The notes under the pieces: model-generated
The model's input: only the letters and a program-made list of their open reading frames with translations
What the model was told of the DNA's origin: nothing
Database searches by the model: none
Shown: in pieces, positions 16,856 to 24,478 of the stretch
Layout: each line of letters starts with the position of its first letter
Position numbering within the stretch: position 1 is the stretch's first letter
Source: Methylococcaceae bacterium
Lineage (GTDB): Bacteria > Pseudomonadota > Gammaproteobacteria > Methylococcales > Methylomonadaceae
Assembly (NCBI GenBank): GCA_021647585.1
Contig: JAKIUK010000013.1
Location: 1-64,000 of the forward strand
Direction of reading: 5' to 3'
Length of the DNA: 64,000 nucleotides
Position numbers and translations under genes: made by a program

Positions 16856-16873
16856 AAGCAACAATTAGACCAA
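16856..16873 (-). promoter_or_regulatory. Sigma-54-like promoter of flrBC
   Basis: The minus strand reads TTGGTCTAATTGTTGCTT, with GG and GC 10 bases apart and a perfect TTGC -12 element. It lies between flrA and flrB, fitting FlrA-driven class II expression. Confidence 0.6.
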
Positions 16874-16976
16874 ATTTATTTATTAATTAATTTCAACTGG
16901 TTACACAACAAAAGACAAAATTTTGACTTTACAATTAACTTGGAAAATAAAATCAGTGATGATATAAAAGCTGTTA

Positions 16977-18413
16977 TTACGATAACTCATACTTGCGCAA
17001 TTTTTCAACTAGCGTAGTTCGCCGCATATTCAGTAATTTTGCAGCATGAGCAACTACACCATTACATTCATCAAGAGCCTGCTGAATTAAATTAACTTCC
17101 ATATCATTTAAATATTCCTTTAAATCCATTCCTTTCTCTGGCAACTGAGAAACCGTTGATATTGATTCAGCAGACAATTCTAATGACTCATCAACGATCT
17201 GGGTTTCATTTTCAGTCTCGAAACTATCAAGTTCAATTTCTTCTAATTCAATATTTTCTGGTATTGCATAGCCCTGAAATTTTTCGGGTAAATCAATCGC
17301 ATCTATAATAGCATTTGGGTGTGTTATCGCCAGTCTTTCAATAAAATTTGATAATTCACGTACATTTCCAGGCCAGGGATGTTGCATTATTAGAGCCAGT
17401 GCTTTGACAGTAAACTGAACCGTCTCTCTTTTTTCCTTCTCCATACGTCTGGTCAAGTCACTAACAAGCAAAGGAATGTCTTCCGTTCTTTCTCTCAGTG
17501 AGGGTAGTTCAATAGGAAAAACATTTAATCGATAAAACAAATCCTCCCTAAAACGTTTTTCCTTGATTTCATGTTCAAGATCTCTGTGAGTTGCCGCAAC
17601 AATTCTGACATCACAGATAATTGTTTTATTACTCCCTACACGTTCAAAGCTACGTTCCTGAAGTACCCGTAGCAATTTAACTTGCATTTGCATTGGCATA
17701 TCACCTATCTCATCAAGAAACAATGTGCCTCCTTCTGCCATTTCGAAACGCCCTTGTCTCGCGGTTAATGCACCGGTAAAAGCACCCTTTTCATGCCCAA
17801 ACAGTTCACTTTCCAGTAATTCACCGGGTATTGCACCACAATTAACTGGCACAAAAGGTTTTTCTTTCCTGTCGGAAGTACGATGTATAGCTTGGGCTAC
17901 AACTTCTTTGCCGGTTCCTGATTCCCCTAAAACAAGTACCGTAGCTCGTGACCCTGCAACTTGATCGATTAATTCTCTTATCTGTTTAATACACTGGCTT
18001 TTTCCTGCCAAACCTTTATTTGTCATTGCTTTATTCGCTTTCACAACAGGCTTTTTAGAGTTGGGGATTTTTTTTAAAGTCTCTATAAAAACAGGATAAC
18101 TGCAAGGCCATTCCTGACATTGAGTAACCATTTTCTGAATGGCTGTTGGAATTTGTAAAAATGTGCCTTTGTCTATTAGAAAAAAAACAGGTTGGTCAGA
18201 TATTCTATCTAAAACATCTCTCGTCATTGTTGCTTGTTTTTCACAGCCATTACCAATAAAGACTGCACAGACATGTTCCAGATTGTTTAACAATGACAGA
18301 TAGTCGGAGGAATTTGCTATGGAAACCTGATATTCCAAAAAAGTCAGTACAATTTTAAGTTGCTGGATTCTGGTTCCATTATCATCAATTAACAAAATTT
18401 GCGGCAAAGCCAT
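16977..18413 (-). CDS. flrA: Flagellar master regulator FlrA (FleQ)
   Basis: 478 residues. The N-terminal domain (1-110) is a degenerate receiver lacking the phospho-acceptor Asp (VCAVFIGNG at that place), as in FleQ. The AAA+ domain has the P-loop [18 protein letters not shown] and a Walker B LFLDEIGD. The C-terminal helix-turn-helix contains [12 protein letters not shown]. It is the sigma-54 activator at the top of the polar flagellar cascade, and in FleQ relatives it also responds to cyclic-di-GMP. PilZ and FHA genes lie close by on the other strand. Confidence 0.93.
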   Translation of the reverse strand: MALPQILLIDDNGTRIQQLKIVLTFLEYQVSIANSSDYLSLLNNLEHVCAVFIGNGCEKQATMTRDVLDRISDQPVFFLIDKGTFLQIPTAIQKMVTQCQEWPCSYPVFIETLKKIPNSKKPVVKANKAMTNKGLAGKSQCIKQIRELIDQVAGSRATVLVLGESGTGKEVVAQAIHRTSDRKEKPFVPVNCGAIPGELLESELFGHEKGAFTGALTARQGRFEMAEGGTLFLDEIGDMPMQMQVKLLRVLQERSFERVGSNKTIICDVRIVAATHRDLEHEIKEKRFREDLFYRLNVFPIELPSLRERTEDIPLLVSDLTRRMEKEKRETVQFTVKALALIMQHPWPGNVRELSNFIERLAITHPNAIIDAIDLPEKFQGYAIPENIELEEIELDSFETENETQIVDESLELSAESISTVSQLPEKGMDLKEYLNDMEVNLIQQALDECNGVVAHAAKLLNMRRTTLVEKLRKYELS

Positions 18414-18661
18414 GTGGATACTCTCTTTCCTAAACTATCAAACATATAAATACAGGACATGCCACAAAAATTAATGACAGTCCTATAATAATAGCATCTC
18501 CATAAAGTTATGCATTGAATCGCCTAATATTAAAAAATTAATTTTATTTCAATCTCTTGTGAATACTTCCTAATGTTATTTAAACCCATATTTATACCCT
18601 TTAGATATTTTAATTTTACATCAGGACTTGACAAAAATTTCACAACATAGAAACTAGGCAC

Positions 18662-19957
18662 TTGTTAAATAAACTCGGGCCCTTTTCTTTGAACGACATA
18701 TCTCTCAATATACTATTTGGTATACTTGTTGCTTTGTTAATTCTTTCTGCTTTTTTTTCTGGTTCTGAAACAGCATTAATGACATTAAATCGTTACCGTT
18801 TACAGCATCTGGTTAAACAAAAACATAGAGGTGCTATTAAAGCCCATAAATTATTACAACGTCCTGACCGTTTGATGGGTTTAATTCTATTAGGTAATAA
18901 TTTTGTAAATATTGCTGCCTCTTCCCTGGCTACTATCATTGCGATTCGATTAATTGATGAAGGTATCGTAAATCTTAGTCAAGAGGAAATTATCCTTGCT
19001 TCAACAACAATGTTGACTCTTGCTGTTCTTATTTTTTCAGAAGTGACACCGAAAACTTTAGCAGCACTTAAACCCGAAGTTCTTGCATATCCTGCAGCCT
19101 GGGTTTATACACCACTGTTAAAACTGCTTTACCCTTTTGTCTGGGTGGTTAATTTAATTTCCAACATGTTATTAAGAATAGTCGGTGTAAACGCGTCCAA
19201 AAGCAGACAAGACAGCCTTAACAAAGAAGAATTAAAAAGCATAGTCTCTGACGCTAAAAACTTAATGCCGGCACGTTACCAAAACATGCTGTTAGGCATT
19301 CTGGATCTTGAGTCTGCATCCGTTGAAGACATTATGACACCACGTAATGAAATCATTGGTATCGATTTAGAAGACCCTATGGATTCAATTATCCAGCAAA
19401 TAAAAAACACGCCACATACACGCCTCCCCATCTATAAAAAGAGTATAGACCGGATCATAGGCTTTCTACATTTAAGAACCGTCATTTCTTTAATTCACCG
19501 CACAGACTTTGATAAACAAAGTATTACTGACAACCTACTCAAACCTTTCTTTATTCCCGAGAGCACACCACTACACAAACAAATACAAAGTTTTAAATCT
19601 GAACAACTACGTATTGGTTTAGTGGTCGATGAATACGGTGATGTTCAGGGCTTAGTGACACTTGATGATCTTCTGCAAGTCATAGTTGGCGAACTGGTCA
19701 CTGAAGAAGCCGATGTTAAAGAACAAAAAGATGGCAGTTATATAGTAGATAGTAGTGTCACCATACGTGAGCTCAACCGTATCACCCAATGGTCTTTACC
19801 CACTAAAGGACCAAAAACACTCAACGGCCTCATCATTGAATACATGGAAACTATTCCAGAAGCAGGCACCAGTATTAATCTACACGGGTACCGCCTTGAA
19901 ATAATTAAACGTGATGAAAACACCATAAAACTGGTTAAATTTTATCCAGAGGAATAG
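18662..19957 (+). CDS. CNNM/CorC-HlyC family membrane protein
   Basis: 431 residues: a DUF21 membrane domain with about four hydrophobic segments (18-40, 65-85, 95-115, 135-165; motif SGSETALMTLNR), a CBS-domain pair (205-330; DIMTPRNEIIGID and VVDEYGDVQGLVTLDDL) and the C-terminal CorC_HlyC domain. Relatives are linked to Mg2+/Co2+ efflux. The start is a TTG (MLNKLGPF) with AGG just upstream; the only nearby ATG lies after the first membrane segment and would destroy it. Transcribed away from flrA. Confidence 0.85.
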   Translation: MLNKLGPFSLNDISLNILFGILVALLILSAFFSGSETALMTLNRYRLQHLVKQKHRGAIKAHKLLQRPDRLMGLILLGNNFVNIAASSLATIIAIRLIDEGIVNLSQEEIILASTTMLTLAVLIFSEVTPKTLAALKPEVLAYPAAWVYTPLLKLLYPFVWVVNLISNMLLRIVGVNASKSRQDSLNKEELKSIVSDAKNLMPARYQNMLLGILDLESASVEDIMTPRNEIIGIDLEDPMDSIIQQIKNTPHTRLPIYKKSIDRIIGFLHLRTVISLIHRTDFDKQSITDNLLKPFFIPESTPLHKQIQSFKSEQLRIGLVVDEYGDVQGLVTLDDLLQVIVGELVTEEADVKEQKDGSYIVDSSVTIRELNRITQWSLPTKGPKTLNGLIIEYMETIPEAGTSINLHGYRLEIIKRDENTIKLVKFYPEE

Positions 19958-20055
19958 TTTTATTTAAACCACTTATCAAAAAAAGAGTTTTTCTCCAACA
20001 AGCTTGTTTATTACGTCTATACTATTAGCCTAAGCGAGTCATTTATACGAGAACA

Positions 20056-20691
20056 ATGGCAAAATTCACGATTTACTTTAAAGAAAAAGCAATTCAATCC
20101 CAATTATTCGATGTGGGTATTATCCATATTGGTCGTGATGAAACAAATGATTTAATCATTGATAACCTGGCTATTGCTCCAGCACATGCAGTCGTTATTA
20201 TGAAAGCTGATAGTTGCATAATTAAACAACTCAATGATGATTTCCCTGTAACTGTTAATAATGAAAAATGCAAGGAATCTTTACTTCAAAATAACGATGT
20301 TATAGCGATGGGTAAACATACCATTGTGTTTAATACAACTGAGTCTGTTGCTCCCATTGAAAACGTCAGATCAACAAATTCTGATGTCGATTTCCTTAAT
20401 GAAAAACTGGAAGAAAAAGTTAAAATTCCTGATGCCAATCTACAGGTAATGACTGGCCAAAATATTGGCCGCGTACTTCCATTAAAAAAATCCATGACCC
20501 GTTTTGGTCATAGTGGTTCAGGTGTTGTTATAATTTCAAGACGAAAAGAAGGTTACTTTATCTCCACACTTGAAGGCGATGCAAACATAAGTATTAACCA
20601 ACAACCTTTAGGTGATAAAACAATTCATCTAAAGAATAATGACATTGTCAGTATTGACACCATTACCATGCAATTTTTTCTTGACAGCTGA
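20056..20691 (+). CDS. FHA-domain protein
   Basis: 211 residues. An FHA phosphothreonine-recognition domain (5-95) has the hallmark IGRDETNDLIIDN and PAHAVV. A second, more degenerate FHA-like unit (about 118-210: NIGRVLPLKKSMTRFGHSG, FISTLEGDANISIN) follows. It is soluble with no signal peptide. The stop codon is two bases from the start of the PilZ gene, so the two are co-transcribed. Suggested role: phospho-dependent scaffold in signalling; its partner is unknown. Confidence 0.8.
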   Translation: MAKFTIYFKEKAIQSQLFDVGIIHIGRDETNDLIIDNLAIAPAHAVVIMKADSCIIKQLNDDFPVTVNNEKCKESLLQNNDVIAMGKHTIVFNTTESVAPIENVRSTNSDVDFLNEKLEEKVKIPDANLQVMTGQNIGRVLPLKKSMTRFGHSGSGVVIISRRKEGYFISTLEGDANISINQQPLGDKTIHLKNNDIVSIDTITMQFFLDS

Positions 20692-20692
20692 T

Positions 20693-21070
20693 ATGACAGA
20701 TTTAACTAATGACAAACGTCATTTTCATCGTATTTTCTATAATTCTGAAGCTACTTTTAGTAACGGATCAAACATCATTCCTTGTAAAATTGTTGATATT
20801 TCTTTAAAGGGTTGCCTGTTACGGTTCGATACTCCATGGGTAGAACCCATTGAAAGCTTATACACGCTAGGGTTGCAACTATCTGATGAAATAAGCATCA
20901 CCATGGAAATCAGTGTCACACATGTTATAGGTAATGATGCCGGATTTAAATGCGAGCATATTGACATAGACAGCATTTCACAATTACGCCGCTTAGTTGA
21001 ACTTAATCTTGGCGATAGTGAATTGCTTGAAAGAGATTTACTTGCACTTACCGATATAAAAGAACAATAA
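20693..21070 (+). CDS. PilZ-domain cyclic-di-GMP receptor
   Basis: 125 residues from the ATG at 20693 (MTDLTNDKRHFHR); the frame is open further upstream, but that part lies inside the FHA gene. It has both PilZ ligand motifs: RxxxR (R-H-F-H-R) and DxSxxG (D-I-S-L-K-G). It should bind cyclic-di-GMP and act on motility or surface behaviour. Its pairing with an FHA gene next to the flagellar cluster suggests a shared signalling output. Confidence 0.88.
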   Translation: MTDLTNDKRHFHRIFYNSEATFSNGSNIIPCKIVDISLKGCLLRFDTPWVEPIESLYTLGLQLSDEISITMEISVTHVIGNDAGFKCEHIDIDSISQLRRLVELNLGDSELLERDLLALTDIKEQ

Positions 21071-21193
21071 GAACCTGTTCAAATTCTTTTGTACCGCTAC
21101 ACCTTTTGCGGTTGCTCAGGACTTGAAATATAGACAATCCTTATCACTCTTTTTTGTACTCGCCCCCTTCCACAACAGACAACATTGTATGAA

Positions 21194-21213
21194 CTGTTCT
21201 CACAAGTCATTTA
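21194..21213. repeat. Direct repeat of the radA 3' end (left copy)
   Basis: 20 bases containing TTCTCACAAGTCATTTAA. They match 24459-24478, which spans the last codons and stop of radA, with one mismatch. The left copy is not attached to a radA gene. It marks one border of the repeat-rich segment 21214-24458. Confidence 0.7.
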
Positions 21214-21214
21214 A

Positions 21215-21248
21215 AATATTCGAAATATTCGAAATATTCGAAATATTC
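21215..21248. repeat. Nonanucleotide tandem repeat AAATATTCG
   Basis: Four head-to-tail near-perfect copies of AAATATTCG, leading directly into the first GGGGTCAGAG palindrome. Confidence 0.85.
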
Positions 21249-21306
21249 GGGGTCAGAGTAAAATAAACCTGCTATCTTTGGTGAAACATAATTATTACTC
21301 TGACCC
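21249..21306. repeat. GGGTCAGAGTAA palindromic repeat, copy 1
   Basis: 58 bp opening with GGGGTCAGAGTAA and closing with TTACTCTGACCC; the interior contains ATCTTTGGTGAAACATAA. Copies are at 21959-22012 (left end truncated), 22503-22560 and 23501-23559. Sequences of this look are often spread by REP-associated (RAYT) transposases, none of which is in the window. Confidence 0.85.
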
Positions 21307-21333
21307 TTATTATTTGGTCAATATTTGTCATAC

Positions 21334-21921
21334 TCATTTGATATCTTCTTTATTACGAAATTGAAAATGGATGATTCTAAAATTTTTTACCCACCAATAA
21401 TTTGAAGCAGTAAAATATGATATTCCAATTGCCCCGCCCCCACCGTACAGAACCTGCCAACCGATTGACTCATGAATACATTGACGTCTGCAATTTGGGT
21501 CCTCAGGCAGAGCAAAAAAATAAAATACCAGACAAAAACTTACCTGTAAGACTAATAATAAAATAAGCCTTAAATATCTTTTTACTCTATTGTCAGCGAG
21601 TAATGTTGTAACAAACTTATCTTCGTAAGATCTTTCTTTAGCATAAATGACTATGTAATAAGGCATAACCAGCCAGTAGTACGAAAATAGTAATTTTGTT
21701 GTAAATGGAATAAAAGATCTTTCTACCCAGGTATTTATTGAAGGAATAAGACTTGAGGTTGTTTCAGTTATTACTGTTAAAATAGGAAATGACTGAAAAA
21801 TATCTTCTGGACTGTTGACAATCATTAACACCAAGGTCAGTGGTAACCAGAATTTTGGTTTTCGTATAAGCTGGTCACGTCCTATTTCCTGCCAAATTTT
21901 GGGGTCTGATGGAATATACAT
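21334..21921 (-). CDS. Hypothetical multi-pass membrane protein
   Basis: 195 residues with four probable membrane segments (about 25-45, 72-95, 112-135, 155-175) and a Cys pair (CRRQC) before the last. The start MYIPSDPKIWQE lies between two copies of the GGGTCAGAG palindrome, which bracket the gene. No family is recognised. It is strongly A+T-rich, like its neighbours in this segment and unlike radA, suggesting acquisition. Confidence 0.55.
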   Translation of the reverse strand: MYIPSDPKIWQEIGRDQLIRKPKFWLPLTLVLMIVNSPEDIFQSFPILTVITETTSSLIPSINTWVERSFIPFTTKLLFSYYWLVMPYYIVIYAKERSYEDKFVTTLLADNRVKRYLRLILLLVLQVSFCLVFYFFALPEDPNCRRQCIHESIGWQVLYGGGGAIGISYFTASNYWWVKNFRIIHFQFRNKEDIK

Positions 21922-21958
21922 ATATGTTCTAAAATTTTTTGCTAAAAAAATGTTTGTT

Positions 21959-22012
21959 CAAGAGTAAAATAAACCTGCCATCTTTGGTGAAACATAATTA
22001 TTACTCTGACCC
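21959..22012. repeat. GGGTCAGAGTAA palindromic repeat, copy 2 (truncated)
   Basis: Lacks the first GGGGTC but is otherwise nearly identical to copy 1, ending TTACTCTGACCC. Confidence 0.8.
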
Positions 22013-22069
22013 TTATTATTCAATTACCAATTTTTGTTTGAATTAATATATTTCTTTCTTGAGTATTCA

Positions 22070-22450
22070 TTATTTATACCTTACATAGAAATTTGTTAAA
22101 AAAAATGAAAATGCATATAAAATAACTGACTTAAAAATATATTCAATAATTCTTATAATTCTTGCCAACGTATTTGTTTCTAAAATAAATCTATCAATTC
22201 TTGATATTTCTTCAACTAAATCTGATGTCGCTTTTACAAACAAATCAACTTTACTTTTATCTGCAACATTTTTAAAACTGTAATCATAATATTCTTTTAT
22301 CACAATAATTTTATTTTTCCTAATAAATTCAGACAACATATTATTAGCTATATTAAAAATAAATAATATTACAAATACTTTTATAACTATAGGTGAAAAT
22401 ATCTTAATATTATTTGAGACAGATGTGGGTTCAGGTCTTTCATTTTTCAT
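22070..22450 (-). CDS. Hypothetical two-pass membrane protein
   Basis: 126 residues with membrane segments near 24-40 and 105-122 and a charged middle region (KNVADKSKVDLFVKATSDLV). The start region is odd: the strong Shine-Dalgarno (AAGGAAAT) is followed by overlapping 7-base ATGAAAA units (ATG at 22464, 22457, 22450). Only the ATG at 22450 opens the long frame; the first two encode MKNEK and stop. Unit number could therefore affect translation. No family recognised. Confidence 0.5.
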   Translation of the reverse strand: MKNERPEPTSVSNNIKIFSPIVIKVFVILFIFNIANNMLSEFIRKNKIIVIKEYYDYSFKNVADKSKVDLFVKATSDLVEEISRIDRFILETNTLARIIRIIEYIFKSVILYAFSFFLTNFYVRYK

Positions 22451-22502
22451 TTTTCATTTTTCATTTTATATTTCCTTAATATTCGTGGTCAGAGTAATAT
22501 TC

Positions 22503-22560
22503 GGGGTCAGAGTAAAATAAACCTGCCATCTTTGGTGAAACATAATTATTACTCTGACCC
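22503..22560. repeat. GGGTCAGAGTAA palindromic repeat, copy 3
   Basis: Complete copy with both arms, preceded by a short partial duplicate (GTGGTCAGAGTAATATTCG). Confidence 0.85.
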
Positions 22561-22578
22561 TTAATATTTCGGTATTTC

Positions 22579-22691
22579 GGGGACAGACCACAATTAATTA
22601 AGATATAATAGCGCATGCCTTCAATTTATCCGCTGAAAAAAAATCATTACGTTTAATTCAGAAAAAGTGAAATTAATCGTGGTCTGTCCCC
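22579..22691. mobile_element. GGGGACAGACCAC palindromic element, copy 1
   Basis: 113 bp with inverted ends GGGGACAGACCACAATTAAT and ATTAATCGTGGTCTGTCCCC. The second copy at 24173-24285 has the same length. Likely a non-autonomous element mobilised in trans; no coding content. Confidence 0.75.
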
Positions 22692-22693
22692 TA

Positions 22694-23062
22694 TTATTCT
22701 GTAAATTTTTGGCCTATGTTACTTTTTAAATAGCTAAATTGTTTGTTATTCATATTGAATCTAAATGAACGTTCTCCTTCCTTAGTTTCAAGATAAAGGT
22801 AATAGGAAGACCCCCTTCTGGCAGGTTTAAACCTGAGCAAGTTACCTTCGGTTTTTTCCATTTCTTCAAGAGTTAAGACTGGATTGAAAACCATATCATT
22901 TAATTCATTATATAACCATGCTGAACTCATCATTACAATAGTTACAATGAAGATAGCCATAATCTCATGGAGTTTTCCAAAATTACGCCATGCTTGAGCA
23001 AAATCTTTCCAGTAAGCTGTCAAAAATAGAATTGGGTTTATTATTTTCATTTTATAATTCAA
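22694..23062 (-). CDS. Hypothetical single-pass membrane protein
   Basis: 122 residues with one membrane segment (about 33-52, AIFIVTIVMMSSAWLY) and a basic C-terminal half (RFKPARRGSSYYLYLETKEG) predicted as beta strands. It lies directly against the GGGGACAG element, whose end is two bases from the stop codon. No family recognised. Confidence 0.5.
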   Translation of the reverse strand: MNYKMKIINPILFLTAYWKDFAQAWRNFGKLHEIMAIFIVTIVMMSSAWLYNELNDMVFNPVLTLEEMEKTEGNLLRFKPARRGSSYYLYLETKEGERSFRFNMNNKQFSYLKSNIGQKFTE

Positions 23063-23216
23063 TTAAGTCAAGCAATCAGCTTGATTATAAAAACAAGAAT
23101 AGCCAGTGTCAGGTCTCAGAATAATAGGAACAATAGAAGGAAAATAAGGAAGCTCTAAATGTCTGGTTTGAAAGTAAATTGATGATAAATTTAATAAAAT
23201 TCGGCATAGTTTTTCC

Positions 23217-23408
23217 TTATATAAAAATGGTAAGGCATATAAATGTCATAGTAATAACACTTAATAGAAAATAAGTAATATATGTATCAGCTTTTTTTTC
23301 AGCTTCTTTTTTTGTCATTTTTGAATTTTTCTTAAAATAAAAAGACAATAAAAATACTAGCAAACCTCCAATTGTATAAAATATAGCTTGAGGTGTATTA
23401 ATATCCAT
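23217..23408 (-). CDS. Small two-helix membrane protein
   Basis: 63 residues: hydrophobic segment, lysine-rich loop (KKNSKMTKKEAEKK), hydrophobic segment. The form of a short hairpin membrane protein is clear, but there is no recognisable family. It sits in the array of orphan membrane genes between palindromic repeats. Confidence 0.4.
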   Translation of the reverse strand: MDINTPQAIFYTIGGLLVFLLSFYFKKNSKMTKKEAEKKADTYITYFLLSVITMTFICLTIFI

Positions 23409-23500
23409 CTTAATGCCTTACCAAGTTAGAAATATTAGGAACAGGAAATGAGCTGTGTGGTCACGTCTTTCATTTTGCATTTTATATTTCCTGAAATATT

Positions 23501-23559
23501 CGAGGGCAAAGTAAAATAAACCGGCTATCTTTGGTGAAACATAATTATTACTCTGACCC
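23501..23559. repeat. GGGTCAGAGTAA palindromic repeat, copy 4 (degenerate left arm)
   Basis: Begins CGAGGGCAAAGTAAAATAA and ends TTACTCTGACCC. It is preceded on the minus-strand leader side by AGGAAATATAAAATG, the same leader as the gene at 22070-22450, here followed by a short decayed frame starting MQNERRDH. Confidence 0.8.
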
Positions 23560-23572
23560 TTAATTTTTGGAT

Positions 23573-24150
23573 CTATGTTGAATAGAGTGGGTAATTTAAT
23601 TTTAATATCCCACACAAAAAATAAATCATGTAAATGAGATTATGGGTATTTCGAAAACCTCTGGCTCTCCGTTTAGCCATTGGAATCTTATTGTTAATAC
23701 TTTCAAGAATAGCATTGGTAATATGTGTCTCAACAAAATTCACAATACCTGACAAATGAGCTTTTACAGTTTTGGTAAAGGCTGTATTTTGCTTTGCTCA
23801 ACTTCTCTGCACCATTGCTCAATAAATGTTGTTGCAGACTGCTTGTCAAGCATGTCCCAAAGATCATTAAATAAGGCTTTAACCTAGAAAAATCAGTTGG
23901 CATACGGATTCTAGCACAAGCTCTTTATTCCACAGCACTTCACAGATAATTGTTCCTACATGATCTGCATTCAGTACATCCTTGTACTTTAAAAAAATGC
24001 CCGCTTAACCGAATGGGTGAAGCTCAGATTTTTTTAAAACACTGTGAAACCAATATCTTGCACTATAATTTCGCGCCCTACTGATCTTTCTAGGTTAAAG
24101 CGATAGGCCTCCCCTAGCGTAGGGAAGAGTGTGATCAGTTTTGCCAAGGC
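23573..24150 (-). pseudogene. ISL3-family transposase fragment split by a MITE
   Basis: Residues such as ITNAILESINNKIPMAKRRA and GFRNTHNLIYMIYFLCG are the C-terminal signature of ISL3-type transposases. The upstream piece (LWDMLDKQSATTFIEQWC) is in another frame, so at least one frameshift occurred. The CCTAG MITE (23883-24094) then interrupts the codons for R-F-K-A; sequence beyond it (ITLFPTLGEAYRF) continues the protein. Only the 3' part of the gene remains. Confidence 0.75.
23883..24094. mobile_element. CCTAG-type MITE, copy 3
   Basis: 212 bp, with the same ends as copies 1 and 2 plus about 50 extra internal bases. It is inserted in the transposase fragment with TTAA duplicated at both flanks; removing the element and one TTAA restores the reading frame. 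Confidence 0.85.
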
Positions 24151-24172
24151 ACAATAGGGGACAGGCACAATA

Positions 24173-24285
24173 GGGGACAGACCACGATTAATTAAGATAT
24201 AATAGCCTATGCCTTCAATTTATCTGCTGAAAAAGAATCATTAAGTTGAATTCAGAAAAAGTGAAATTAATCGTGGTCTGTCCCC
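24173..24285. mobile_element. GGGGACAGACCAC palindromic element, copy 2
   Basis: 113 bp, near-identical to 22579-22691. A partial start (ATAGGGGACAGGCACA) is tandemly duplicated just before it. Confidence 0.75.
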
Positions 24286-24303
24286 TATTACTCTATTACT
24301 TTT

Positions 24304-24447
24304 TTAGCCTCACCCATTCGGTTAGGTGGGCATTTTTTTGAACCACATGGAGGTGGTGAATGCAGAAAAAGCAGGAGCATTTTTCTGTGAAGTTCTGTGG
24401 AATTAATGGGGTGTGCTAGAATCCGTGATCCAACTGATTTTTCTAGG
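24304..24447. mobile_element. CCTAG-type MITE, copy 4 (right part only)
   Basis: It starts inside the element at AGCCTCACCCATTCGG and ends with the terminal repeat CCAACTGATTTTTCTAGG. It carries an insert with GGAGGTGGTGAATGCAG, a word also present near 5411. The left terminal repeat is missing. Confidence 0.75.
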
Positions 24448-24458
24448 ATTATATCAAT

Positions 24459-24478
24459 TGTTCTCATAAGTCATTTAA
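24459..24478. repeat. Direct repeat at the radA 3' end (right copy)
   Basis: Native copy inside radA, including its stop codon; see 21194-21213. Confidence 0.7.

Noticed and set aside
21249..23559. Integron cassette array
   Set aside because: The palindromes lack RYYYAAC/GTTRRRY core sites and no integron integrase is present, so I call it only cassette-like.
23418..23615. 65-codon frame across the fourth GGGTCAGAG palindrome
   Set aside because: Most of it is translation of the repeat itself; only a decayed MQNERRDH leader remnant remains.
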